DNA from: Cryptomeria japonica
Lineage: Eukaryota > Streptophyta > Pinopsida > Cupressales > Cupressaceae
Assembly: GCF_030272615.1 (NCBI RefSeq)
Contig: NC_081407.1
Span: 378,225,766-378,289,765 of the forward strand
Direction: 5' to 3'
DNA length: 64,000 bases
The notes under the pieces were generated by a model, which was not told the DNA's origin, did no database searches, and saw nothing but the letters and a program-made list of their open reading frames with translations. The position numbers were made by a program, and so were the translations under genes. Shown here piece after piece: positions 36,086-47,955 of the stretch. Each line of letters starts with the position of its first letter. The stretch's first letter is position 1.

Positions 36086-36717
36086 CCTTGTCCCCAGTCA
36101 TAGCTAGTTGTTGCCCCCATATTTGGGATACCTGAAATTTTAACTTCATATCAGTCTCAATGTTGAATGAAGGCCCAAATATGTGTCTATGTGCAAGCAA
36201 TGAGCATGTGATCTAAGGTCCTTGTTAGTCAAATTATGAAAAATGGAGGAATTTTGGAAGTTACAAATAATTAAGGTAAATAATTTCATATACATGTCCT
36301 TTGCATCATTATGTGTTATGTGGCCAATTTTCGTCTGAACCTAGTTCATAGTTTATCATATATTAAACTTTCAAATTTTGATGTCCCTTGCCCAAAAATG
36401 ATTAAAATCTCTCATCCTAGGTATTTTCATGAGGAATAAATTATTACCTTTTCTTATTTCCCTACCATAAATGTTTGCTTTAAATTTCAGAGCTTAATTT
36501 CTTACCATTTGAAAGTTATGGTTATTTTTCCTAAGTTTGCATATTAAATTTAAAATATTAAATTATTTTTCAAAAGATAATTTAATATTTTAAATTATTT
36601 TAATATTTGTGGTAATTTGAGGGAGAATTTTATCTTAAAATGTCATTTCCATTTCCCCTTTGTTCTCCTTCATGTTCGATGGTTTTTGAGGTCAAGATCA
36701 TAGTGTTTGTAAGAGAA

Positions 36718-36884
36718 GGTTAAGGATGCTTCATTTTCGAGCATTCTTAACCCATATTCATAACTTCAAAAGGAAAAAGGTTAAGAATTCTCCAAAATGA
36801 AGCATTTCTAACCTTATTTCCTAACCTTGAGGGACTTCTTTGTCAAGAAGGTTAGAAATTCTCCATTTTTGAGCATTCTTTACC
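36718..36884. repeat. Cluster of three 35-bp hairpins
   Basis: Hairpins at 36718-36752, 36779-36813 and 36850-36884 each have 13-bp imperfect arms and a 9-bp loop. The arms share the form GGTTAAGAATGCT / AGCATTCTTAACC. The middle hairpin is inverted relative to the first, since its loop CCAAAATGA is nearly the reverse complement of TCATTTTCG. The arms of hairpins 2 and 3 extend by two and four pairs. The surrounding DNA (36200-36710) is AT-rich with no gene. Confidence 0.75.
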
Positions 36885-36929
36885 TTCTCCATAAGAGATA
36901 TAAAAAAAAGTTCTAAAATGAAATGCAGT

Positions 36930-37130
36930 CTCATGGAATTACGCAGTATGAAGAATGTGGAAGCACAGACAGAACCCATGAACTCTTTACCAAAATGCTT
37001 CAATAGAGACGTCCCCTCATGAATGAAAAAAAAGGATTTCAGAATGTGCACAAAATGGATTTTGCATGCAAGCTTTCAAAATATTTGAATCAATGAAGCA
37101 CTCTAGAATATATTTCAAATAAACGAACAC
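36930..37130 (+). pseudogene. PPR protein gene relic
   Basis: One frame gives QYEECGSTDRTHELFTKMLQ. After a stop and a frame change another gives AQNGFCMQAFKIFESMKHSR. These are consecutive parts of a PLS-type pentatricopeptide repeat. The fragment ends where the unclassified repeat begins. Confidence 0.65.
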
Positions 37131-37154
37131 AATGACAAATCTGTTTACCACCAG

Positions 37155-37956
37155 GTTCCTTATCTTTTTTGTTGCATTCACCAAATTTTAAATCAATAGT
37201 TTTATCAGAAAAAGGTTGGTTTTGGGAATAATAGCTGTTATTGTAGAAACATTAGTATGAGTTGATGACACCCTTCTTTTTACTCTCTTGAACATCTACA
37301 AATTTAAGTAAAAATCAGTAAGAAATCAAGATAGTGGTTGGGAAAGTTCTTCACAACCTAAAATTAGATGAGTTTGATATTATGTTTTGTATGCTTTTGT
37401 ATAAATAATTGTTTGAGGTGGATTTGGAGGAATTTCAAAAAAAATGGCAAAATAATCTAGCAATTTGTAGAAAGAAACTCAACATTAAATAGGTAAAGGA
37501 AAATTATTTATCTTTATATATACATTTGAATAGAGATGAATTCAAAACCAAATTCTTGATCATGAGCATAATTCTCAATTAGGCCACAAGCCAAGAGGTA
37601 CCTCATTGTTTCAAGTCATAGAACATCTTGTATTGTTTTAGCTTAGTAAGTTTTGATCAATATTTTCTTCTTGACACAAATGCAGTCGATCTTAGTTTAG
37701 GATCTATATTGCCTAGAATATTAGCAGCAAAATTTGGAGCTAACGTCACATCAACTGAAGAATCATTTTGTAGTTGTTGCACAGATATATTTTTCTCTGT
37801 TATTGTAATTGAGCACTAATATGACAATCAATCACATTTTATTGCTCATCAATAAGTGATCTTGACATAGCATGTAAATCTTTGTAATCTTGCATTTACT
37901 TTTATATAGGGTTAATCCTCTTTGTCATAAATAAAGAATAAAAAATTGGAAAAAAA

Positions 37957-37996
<40 letters not shown>

Positions 37997-38880
37997 AAGC
38001 ATAAATTTCAAGACATCATAAATAAAAAGAAGATGAATACAAATATTATGCAAGTAATCTCCAACAAATTAATAGCATGTAAAACTTGTCATTTTAATAT
38101 TGTAATAGAAGTGATAAATGTAATAAGAGAAGTACCTAAGATTTTTTTTTCTCTATTTTTATTATTTTTAAATGTTAAAAAAATAATGATTGTTTGAATT
38201 GGTTGATTATTATTAATTTTTTTATAAAAATGAAATGCAAGTTTTGAAGTTATATAATTTTGAAATAGAAATAGTCAATTTAATTTTAATTATAATTGTG
38301 ACTTAGGTTAAAATTATATGTATTGTAATTTGATTTTGAGAAATGAGGTTGCATAGGAAATATTAAGAATTGTATTCTACTTAAGTCTTAGATTATTAAA
38401 TTACATGAGCACAACCTTAAGCCAACTAAAATAAATCATTTTAATATTATAATAAGAAGATATAGATAACATAAAAGACAAGAAAATACAACAGAGATAG
38501 TACTCAGTGAAAAATACTTAAATCTAGTGAATATCCCTTTCTTTTTAATCACGCAAAAGTGACACCCATTACAAAAAAATAGGCATCATTAAATTAAAAA
38601 AAATAGTGAATCGATTAAGAAGCTAATATTATATAGATATACAAAATAAAAAATAAATCAAATGTATAATACTAATTTATAATTGCATCATTTACGAGTG
38701 CTTAAAATAGGAATATCCAAAAAAAATTGTACAATTTTAAGTTGAGGGTTATGTTTCTAGAAAACATATGATTCCTAGACAACACATTATAAGAGATATG
38801 GGGAACTAGAATTTAGACCATACTGAAATATTTTAATAAGTGAAGAAAAAATTCAATGAAATCAAACTCTTTGTACTCTT
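37155..38880. repeat. Unclassified dispersed repeat, copy A
   Basis: Aligns by eye with 44970-46700 over its whole length. Shared blocks include TAAATCAATAGTTTTATCAG, CAGTAAGAAATCAAGATAGT, TAATATTATAATAAGAAGAT and AAATCAAATG.ATAAT. No protein domain, terminal inverted repeat or primer site was found. It contains a (TA)n run at 37961-37994. Confidence 0.7.
37961..37994. repeat. (TA)n microsatellite
   Basis: 17 perfect TA units within copy A. Copies B and C lack the expansion. Confidence 0.9.
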
Positions 38881-38889
38881 GTAGGAGGT

Positions 38890-39325
38890 TAGACAAGTTG
38901 TTTTGTAGTTTGTAGCAGTAATAAAGTTCTAGAGGAATTTAGAGAGAAGTATTCTTGTAACCCATTTGAAGGAATAACACAAGCATTGTTCTCTTTGGTG
39001 TGGTTTTTTTCCCACAAGGCTCTCACCATGCCAATCACATTTTCTTGAAATATTCTAAAGTATTTTTAACAAACCCATCCTATTCTTATGTTGCAATCAT
39101 AATATTTCATGAGGTAACAACAACTATGAGTTTTAATGGATGCTTTCATTAAAGGAGTTGTTGCGTATCCTTCCTCAATTGTGTAAACTACTTTATGTAA
39201 AAATTTATTGGATTTATGTCTTAAGACTGAAATCTAAACTTAATTATTATTATAATGACATCAAGCAAACAATAAGGTAAAGAAAAATCGAAGCCAAGCA
39301 AAACCTTAGACAAAAGACGTTTGGT
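38890..39325. other. AT-rich spacer, nothing recognised
   Basis: No coding or structural signal. Confidence 0.4.
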
Positions 39326-39332
39326 GATTATA

Positions 39333-42300
39333 TTAAGGAAAATCAAATCCTAAACAGAATAGTATTAAGAAAAACCTCCTATCCTCTTGTCCTTTGTGGG
39401 AGGGACAAGAGGATAGGAGGTTTTCCTTAATACTGTTATGTATTCTATGCACCCCAATAATAGGTGAGCCCTCCCTATCCCTGAAGATCCTATTATTTCT
39501 CTCCTTCCATAGACCCAAATAAATGTGAGGCATCATGCAACTCCAGAGTACTCTAAGAGAGGCATTTCCGGAGTGACAAACCCATTGGAACTAACAATCC
39601 CTGATATTACTCGACTAAAGCCAACATAACTCGCACAGCTTAAAGAAGAAGACCCAAACTTAAATAGAAAATAGGCAATGTAGGAGGATGTTGTTAGCAT
39701 TCTCCGCATTCTCTTTATATAGGAAACATATGTTGGGGACAACCATACCTCTTTTACAAAGATTGCCAATGGTTAGAACCTTCTCCTGGATAAAGAGCAA
39801 GAAAAAATATATCAATTGTGGTGATCAAGAAATTGTTCCAGATACCAGCCCAAAAGGGGGCCAGAGACAAGGACTTAGTGATGATCTGAAAAATCATTAG
39901 CAATAGAGAAGACCCCATAGGGCGATTTACTCCAAAAAAAATTATCAACAACATGAAACAAGGGAGTATGAATCTGTGAAAGCCACTCCTAGATAGGTAA
40001 AAGGGAGGAATAAATACTAACAAGATCAATCCACACTCCCTCACGAATATAATTAGCAACCCAGACACCAACAAGTCTAATACATTTGTTCTTGAGACTG
40101 TCCACCCATGAGAAGATGGATAAGGAACCGTCCCCTGCCCAACAGTCATCCTAGAAGTGTAGATTTCTACCATCTCCAAGATACCATCTCATCCCTTGAG
40201 AAATAATAACCTTCTAATTGAAAAAATTCTTCCACATATCACATGCCGCAAATGGAAATAGGTAATTCTCCAAGGCATCTTCAATTCCCTAAATATGATA
40301 TTTGTGATGGAATATAGAGATCCATTCATTATCCTCTTTAAGACATATACATAATTATTTGGATAACACAACTATGTTTAAATCTTGCATCTGTCTGAGG
40401 GCTAGGCCACCAAGATTTTTAGGGAGAACACCTATTCCCATGAAGGAATATGCAATTTATTGTTACTTTAAGACCTAGACCACAAAAAGGTCTTTCGAAT
40501 CTTTTCCATGCACTCCACAAATTTCACTAGGACTTTAAATAAATTCTTGGCATAATTCAGAAGCAATGGGTATTTTATAAGGAGTTTACCAACTTGGCTA
40601 AGGAGGGCACCTTTCCACCCTACCAACTTCTTATAAAATCTATCAATAATACTTGACCAAAATGTCTTCGGAGGACCAAGGCATAGAGGTAGGCCCAAAT
40701 AAGTATCTGATAGAGTGCCAATTTTAAACCCCAAAATTTCAGCAATTTTATTCTATCTATAAGTAGGGGTGTTGAGGAAGAAGATAGAGATTTTGGGTAA
40801 GCTTATCCTCTATCCAGATCCTCTTTCATATAGGGACAAAATGGCCTTCAATACTTTATCTTTCCTAACATAACTCTCTCCAATAAGGACAGTATCATAA
40901 AAAAATTATGGGAACACACAAGATATTGAGAGGAACGCTTAAGGCCTTTTAAATTGCCCATTCTGATACCCTGTTGGATAACCTTACTCAGAGCTTCACT
41001 CATTAAGATGAAGACAAAGGTGGACAGAGGATCACCCTACTGAATACCTCTAGAGGCAGAGAAAAAACCAGAGGGGGAACCATTAAAGAAGACAAAAAAA
41101 TTCAGCATAGATATGCATTGTTCAACCAACTGAAAAAAATGACTATAAAAACTAAAAGCATGTAAGACACTTATCAAAATCTGGCAATTAACCCGATCAT
41201 AGGCCTTCAAAAGATCGATCTTGAGAAGGAAACCAACGTTATTAAAAAAAGAGAATAGACATTTTCATCAACCACAATAATAGAATCCAAAACCTGTCGG
41301 CCAGGGATGAAACCATTTTGATGTCTGGAAATCAACATAGGCATGATAGCTTTGAGTCTGAAAACTAGAATCTTAGAGATAATCTTATAAATCGACTTAC
41401 ACAAACTAATGGATCTGAAATCTTGAAAGTTTCTATCATTAGGTCTTTCAGGGATAAAAACAAAAAAGGCGACATTCAACTCTTTGAAAAGAGAACTGGA
41501 ACCAAATAACTCTCTAGCAACATCAAAAACATCATTACCAACAATCTACCAATACATTTGGAAAAAATAAACATCAGAAAACCATATGAGCTTGGAACTT
41601 TGTTCCCTTCAAAGGAGAAAGTAGCTTTATTAACCTCTACAAAACTCAGGATTCTGGTAAGCTCCTTGTTTATCTCCAAGGTGACCTTAAGCAAAACCTC
41701 CTAAAGAATATTCTCTAGGGCCTGAAGATCCAGAGGACCATCCTCAAAGAGGAGGGAGGAGAATAAATCGATGGCCTCCTTAGAAAAATCCTACTTCTTA
41801 TGCACCCACTAGTTGTTAACCTATAACTTCTTAATTCTATTGGTCGCTCTATGTTTCATAGTGGTCATATGAAAAAATTTAGTATTCTTGTCCCCACTTT
41901 TAAGCCATACAACTCTGGATCTCTGTTTCCAATATTCCTCTTCCTTAGAAATAATGTCATGAAGCTTATTCAATAGTTTAATATCTTTATCCATGATTCT
42001 AGGCTTGTATCCCAACCCCTGACTAAGAAATTGAATATCATCCAACTCCTTCTTTATGTTTTCCTTTTGCTGAAAAATATTCCCGAACACAGATTTGTTC
42101 CACTATAGAATATTGGATTTAACATTTGACAATTTGTTAACAATTCTATATATACCAGTCCCCTGAATAATAATGTCCCACCATTCTGAAATCTTATCCT
42201 GAAGTTCCAGATTGATGGTCCACATTTTCTCAAATCTAAAGGGAAAGGATCTTCTACCATAAAGGGGCAGCATATTCAGGATAATCAGGAAATGGTCCGA

Positions 42301-42970
42301 TCCAATTCTAGAGAGATAGGACAAGGTACAAGAATTTTTGTAAGCCAATTTGGCAAAATTAGACCTCGATCAAGTTTGACCTGAATAAGGTCTGATCCAC
42401 TCCTTCTATTAGACCATGTAAATGACCACCAATAAGATCTAGGTCCAATAAACAAAGAGCATTGATCATATCAAGAAGATCTTGTTTAGTTTCCTTAGAG
42501 ATTAGAGCACCACCCATTTTCTCTCCGCTACAAAGAGGAGTATTAAAATCCCCCTTAAGAATCCATCTATCATTCGGGAAAGAAAGTCTAGCCTAACTCA
42601 AGGAACCCCAAAGATTTCTCCTGGCACTTATCCCATTGGGGGCATAAATATTAGATAAAATCCATGAATAACCATCCTTGAGACCAGTGAATCTAGTAGC
42701 AATATAATTAGCACAAGTAAGAACTACCATACCTCGAAGGATCCTCATGTTTCATAGAGTGGCTAAGCCACCTGGGGCTCCATCTGCATCAGAGCAATGA
42801 ACAACACAATCTTTAAAAATGGCTAACTTGATTTTCTCCACTCTTCTAGAAGGCATCTTTGTCTCCTGAATGAGACAAATATCCGGTTTATGATCTCTTA
42901 CAATATTGGAAAGGAGATCATGTTTTTGGGGGTGATTAAGCCCTATAATATTTGATGAGATGATTTTCAT
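39333..42970 (-). pseudogene. LINE ORF2: endonuclease, reverse transcriptase, zf-RVT
   Basis: The endonuclease starts at 42970 (NIIGLNHPQKHDLL, CLIQETKM) and has KGDFNTPLCSGE near 42550. The pre-RT linker is at 41821-42090 (WLKSGDKNTKFFH). Reverse transcriptase pieces are at 41207-41694 (FQDFRSISLCKSIYKIISK, QNGFIPGRQ). Around 40880-40905 the expected F-x-D-D-T catalytic box is damaged: a frameshift and the loss of one Asp codon leave only DT before VLIGES. The RT C-terminus is at 40468-40734 (YLGLPLCLGPPKTFW). The zf-RVT domain (CKRGMVVPNICFLYKENAEN) lies near 39700-39760, and LWKERNNRIFRD near 39480-39515. At least five separate frame segments are needed to read it. It is dead. Confidence 0.8.
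39361..39434. repeat. 32-bp near-perfect inverted repeat in the LINE 3' end
   Basis: Arms at 39361-39392 and 39403-39434 are reverse complements with a single mismatch and a 10-bp loop. On the coding strand the first arm encodes the end of the zf-RVT-side protein (IKENLLSSCPS). The second arm looks like an inverted copy of the first, produced after or during insertion. Confidence 0.9.
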
Positions 42971-43014
42971 TTGATAGGGGAGGGGGATCTAATCCACATA
43001 TCCTAAACAGTTCT

Positions 43015-44380
43015 CTAAACCCCATCTACAATAGCGGCTTTAGTTAGCCTATCCTTGCATACACTATTTGGTAGTCTTCCCACCCCTTTAGGTTCATACC
43101 CACAATCCATCCCCTGTCGTTTTTTGGTTGTGACACCCAAAGCTCCCAGTGTTGAGACATTGGTAATAGGAGATGGTGGACTCCTTCTTCGATTCCTGGA
43201 TTTGACTTGAGTAAAAGGATTGCATATCTCTGAAATATCCATAGGGATATCAATCACCGTCTCCCATCAACTTTCTCAAGATTATCCTACTCCATATTCC
43301 TACTCATATCAATAACCAACTAAATGGGGGTTTCTACAGTCACCCCATTATCCTTTTGAACAGAATCCTCAATATTAACTTTGGGGTCAACCTATGGTGG
43401 AATAGAAATCATTTCCTTAACATTCCCATTCGAGCTTTATTTATCTGGCACATCTGAAGATTCTTTCTTCTACAATGCATCACTAATTTCCCCCATAGGA
43501 GGAACCTGTTGGTTCTGGCCGCTACCCTGACCCTCAACTTTCTTTTTCCAGATCTTTTTTGGTTTTGGTTTAGCTAAAAATTACTTTGCCTAGTGACCCA
43601 CTTTTTTATAGTGAAAAGAAGCAAAAGGAATAGATTCATATTCCACCTTCTGCACCCATAAGACAATTTTTGAGCTGAGTGTGATATCAGACGGTAAATC
43701 AACAACTTGTTTTACATTGAAACACAACCGACCCTAGACGAGCCTCTTTTTCATTGCAGTCATCGGATCCACCGATAGAATCTCACCAAAGCAAGCCGCT
43801 AGACCTACAAAGATCACCTCATCACAGTACTCCAAAGGGAGTCCAAGAAGACAGACTGAAATGGGTGCCTCATTGCACTCCCAAGATAGGATTAAAACCA
43901 GGTTTCCATTTCTTTAAGGCAAGGGAGGTTTTACCCAACATCCAAGGACCCTCTGCAAGGACAGATCTAAGATCCTCATCACATACAAAGGAGAAGGAGA
44001 AAAATTTATTACCCATTGCCACCACATCAATCTGACCTTTCCCTTTCCATTTTCGGGCAACCCATTCCCTAACTGATTCAATATTAGGGCGGGGGCCAAC
44101 AAAATTGCCAACTAGAACCGACTCCATATTAGAAATATTTCTCTCCACAATGTAGTCTAATATGGAAATCAAGCAAGTACCTGAGCTAGGGTCCACTTTG
44201 TGAGGAACATGAGAAAGAGCTTTACCTTTAAGCCTGGATCAAAAATGACCTGACCACAATTGGTTTCAGTCCAACGAGGGTGAAAAATCTATTGATGAGG
44301 ATTTGGGCCCCTCCACAACATGCTTCCCAGAAGTAGAGGAATATTTTCCATTTGCCGCGATATGTCGAGTCCCACCATCC
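43015..44380 (-). pseudogene. LINE ORF1 (DUF4283 protein)
   Basis: The central piece 43870-44196 is a DUF4283 domain (ESVREWVARKWKGKGQIDVV, SFVCDEDLRSVLAEGPWML, LKKWKPGFNP). Such ORF1 proteins bind the LINE RNA. Near 43590-43630 FHYKKVGHQAK is a decayed zinc knuckle. The C-terminal part is 43015-43257. Stops and frame changes lie between the pieces. It is separated from ORF2 by about 45 bp. Confidence 0.7.
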
Positions 44381-44400
44381 CAAACCCCGTGAACACTGTC

Positions 44401-44960
44401 ACTATTGTGTAATTAATTTTATTTCTAGCATTGTTATCTTTTTAATTCAGTTTGTTGTTTTGAGTTTATTTCTATCCACAACTAATACAATAGCTTAGAA
44501 GGCTTCCATAGTGCATATATTTTGATGGCTCATTTCAAGTTCATGTTCTTAGGTTGACAATTAAATGTAGATTCTAGTTCATGAAGGGTTGATGAGTGTG
44601 GATAAAAATCCTCGAGTTGTGAATTAGTATCCCAAACTCAATTGCAAACAAAAAGATTAACACATAGCATTTTTCATGAACAACTTTTTTTTTCTTTCAT
44701 GCTTCTCTTTCTTATGTATTTAATGTCAATGCTCAGTTGAATATGCCCCTTGGTTTAGAGATGGGTGGTTGTTTAAATTCCTCTAGAAGTATTGAAAACC
44801 TTAGAAAATTTTATGAAAATGTTAGGGTATCCACTTGGAGATGTGTCTAATGCTTCACAAATTCATGTTAAAATAAGTAAGGGCTTAGGCAAAAACAATA
44901 ATCGTTGAGTGTCACTACTCAAACTAAAACCAGACACATCATTGTAGTAGATGTCTTTCT
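44401..44960. other. AT-rich spacer, nothing recognised
   Basis: No coding or repeat signal except short low-complexity runs. Confidence 0.4.
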
Positions 44961-44969
44961 TAAAATTCT

Positions 44970-47280
44970 CCCTTATCTTTTTGGTTGCATTCATCAATGT
45001 TTAAATCAATAGTTTTATCAGAAAAAAGATTGGTTCTAGGAATAATAGAAATTATTGTAGAAATATTGACATCAGTTCATCACTCTCTTCTTTTTACTCT
45101 CTTAAATATTTGCAAATTTCAATAAATATCAGTAAGAAATCAAGATAGTGGTTGAGAAAGTTTTTCATAGCCACAATTTAAATGATTTGGATATTGTTTT
45201 TTGTATGCTTCTCTATGAATTATTGCTTGAGGTGGATTTGAATGAATCTAAGAAAACATGGAAAAATAATCTAGCAATTTGTATAAAGAAACTCAACATC
45301 AAATAGTTAAAGGAAAACTATTTATCTTTACCTATAAATTCAAATAGAGATGAGTTCAGAACCAAATACTTGATCATGACCATACTTCTTAATTGGGCCA
45401 CAAGCCAAGAGGCAACTCATATTTTTAAGTCATAGTTTCAAGTCATGAATCATTATGTAATTTTTGCAACATATGTATTTTTCTTTTTTATTGTTATCGA
45501 ACTAAAATATGATAGTTAATCGGCCATATTGTATTGCTAAATAGTAAGAGATCTTCACATATTATGCAAATCTTCATACTCTACTCTTACTATAATATAT
45601 TATGGAGTTAATCGTCTTTGTCCCAAAAAAAAATAAAAAATAAAAATGTTTTAATCTACGGATCAATATATATTATATTGAAACTTAAAAGAGAAGATGA
45701 ACACAAATATTATCTAGGAAATAAAAGAAACATATAATCTCCAACAAATTAATAGCATGTACTTGTCTTAATATTGCAATAAAAGTAATAAATATAATAA
45801 GAGAAGTACCTAAGATTTTAAACTTTTGTATCTTTAGTATTTTTTAATGTTAAGAACAAGAAATGATTGTTTGAATTAGTTTATTATTAGTAATTTTTTT
45901 TCATGAAAATGAAATCATAAGGATGAAGTTATATAATTTCTAAGAAATAGAAATAGTCAATGTAATTTTAATTAATAATTGTACCTTCGAACTATATACA
46001 TTAAAGGTTAAAATTATATGTGTTGTCATTTGATATTGATATATGCAGTTGCATTGGAAATAGAGAATTATATTCCACCTAAGTGATAGAGTATTAATTA
46101 CACGAGGATAACCTTAAGCTAACTAAAATAAATAATTTTAATATTATAATAAGAAGATATAAATGATATGAAAGACAAGAAAAGACAACATAGAAAGTAC
46201 TTAGTGAAAAATAATCAAACTAATGAATGTCCCATTCTTAAAAAAAAATAAAATAAAATAAAATAAAATAAATAAAAAATAAAAATAAAAATAAAAAAAA
46301 ATAAAAATAAAAATAAAAAATAAAAATATCAAATGCATAATGTTAATTGAGAATTACATCCTTTATGCGTGTAAAAAATAAAAATATCATGATGGAAGGC
46401 CTAGAGAAGTAGACTCAACAAATCAACATGAAACAGAAGGCCTTGCGGATGATGAAGAGATGTTATTTTTACTATGGAGGCGAGGAGAAGCATTGGCTCT
46501 ATCCAATAAATTTAACTATCATAAAAGAAAATGGGAATATCCAAAACATTTTGTACAATTTAAGTTGAGGGTTATGGTTCAAACAAATGAATGTTTCCTA
46601 TACATCCCTTTATAAAACATATGGGGAAGTAGAATTTGGACCAACCTTTACACCAACTGACAAGAACTTAGTGAAAAACATATTCAACGAAATCAAACTG
46701 TTCATAATACAAGAAACATGAATTCATACAAAATAATATTAACAATGAATAATATTCATAATACCTCTACTAAATATGTTAGTTTTATATTAAATTTAAT
46801 ATGTAAGTGTTATATTAAATTATTTTTTAAAAATTTATTTAAGATATTACTAATAATATTGTTATATTATATTATATTGTTTTTTTTTAACTTTAGTTCT
46901 CTGAAAGCTACAAGATATAAATGCAAAAACAAGAGGGTAATTTGTAAAAAATAAAAATGTATTAATGCGAAGTGAGATTATATTTACAAGTTTTAAAATA
47001 TTTAGATTAAATTTAATCTTTTAATTTCAATTTATTATTAAAAATATTAACTTGCATCTAATGGAAAATTACAAGATATAAAAGACAAAAACTGTAAAAT
47101 TAAACCATATTAATAAAAACTCTTCAAAAATTAAAAGTTGCCTCAAAATTTACATTTAGATAGTGGATTCATCAAACATATCAATAGTTGAATAATGGTC
47201 AGTTAAGAAAAAATGATTATATAATACTAACCTAATGACAAGTACTAATAAAATTAAAACAACAAAAAAAACATTTTATT
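44970..47280. repeat. Unclassified dispersed repeat, copy B
   Basis: 44970-46700 aligns with copy A (37155-38880). 46120-47280 aligns with copy C (47290-47955 plus 60669-61640). This makes it the longest version in the window. No coding capacity was found. It contains an A-rich AAAAT-type microsatellite at 46240-46327. Confidence 0.7.
46240..46327. repeat. (AAAAT)n-like microsatellite
   Basis: An imperfect run of A-rich 4-6-base units ending in T. Confidence 0.85.
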
Positions 47281-47289
47281 TTTCCCATC

Positions 47290-47955
47290 TCTTAGTGAAA
47301 ATAAATAATTTTAGTATTATAATAACAAGGTAAAAATGATATGAAAGACAAGAAAAGACAACATAGAGAGTACTTAGTGAGAAATAATCAAATCTAGTGA
47401 ATGTTCCATTCCTTTTAATGACACAATTGACAGTTAACCATATTAATTTAAAGTAAAAAAAATTATTGAGTTACATTCTAGAAAAAATATGTCTATCGTA
47501 GATGTGTTGAATTTTTAACTATCAAATTTACAACAATACAACCTCTTTTGAAATAATCTAATACTTATTCTTTACATACATAAATTTTATTTTAGTAACC
47601 AATTAACCCCAAATCTACATTCATTTGGATAACTTGTTTAACCCCAATTTTTAAATTGGCCTCTTTTGAAATCTTCATTACCTATTCTTTACATACATAG
47701 ATTATATTTCATAAAAAAATGAATCTTAAATTTGTATTGATTTGGATAACTTGTATTGATAAGAAGAAAATTGTAGAGTTTTATTTTATATTTATTTTTT
47801 TCATATCCTCCACGTTTTACAAATGAGAGAAAATTGGGAATAAAAAATATGTTGCCTTAAATTCCAAAAATTTGTGAACCACTTAAGAAGCTAATATCAC
47901 AGGGATATAATAAGTAAAAAAATAAATCAAATGCATAATGTTAATAGAGAATTCC
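47290..47955. repeat. Unclassified dispersed repeat, copy C, left part
   Basis: Begins at sequence matching about 46120 in copy B and continues to AATGTTAATAGAGAATT. There it is interrupted by the Tekay-like element and resumes at 60669. Confidence 0.7.

Larger units (their letters stand above)
39330..44400 (-). mobile_element. Decayed L1-type LINE
   Basis: On the minus strand the order is ORF1 (DUF4283, knuckle relic), endonuclease, reverse transcriptase and the zinc-binding C-terminal domain, as in plant L1 elements. All frames are broken by stops and shifts. The 3' end stops soon after the zinc-binding domain, and no A-tail is obvious. No target duplication was identified. Confidence 0.8.
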
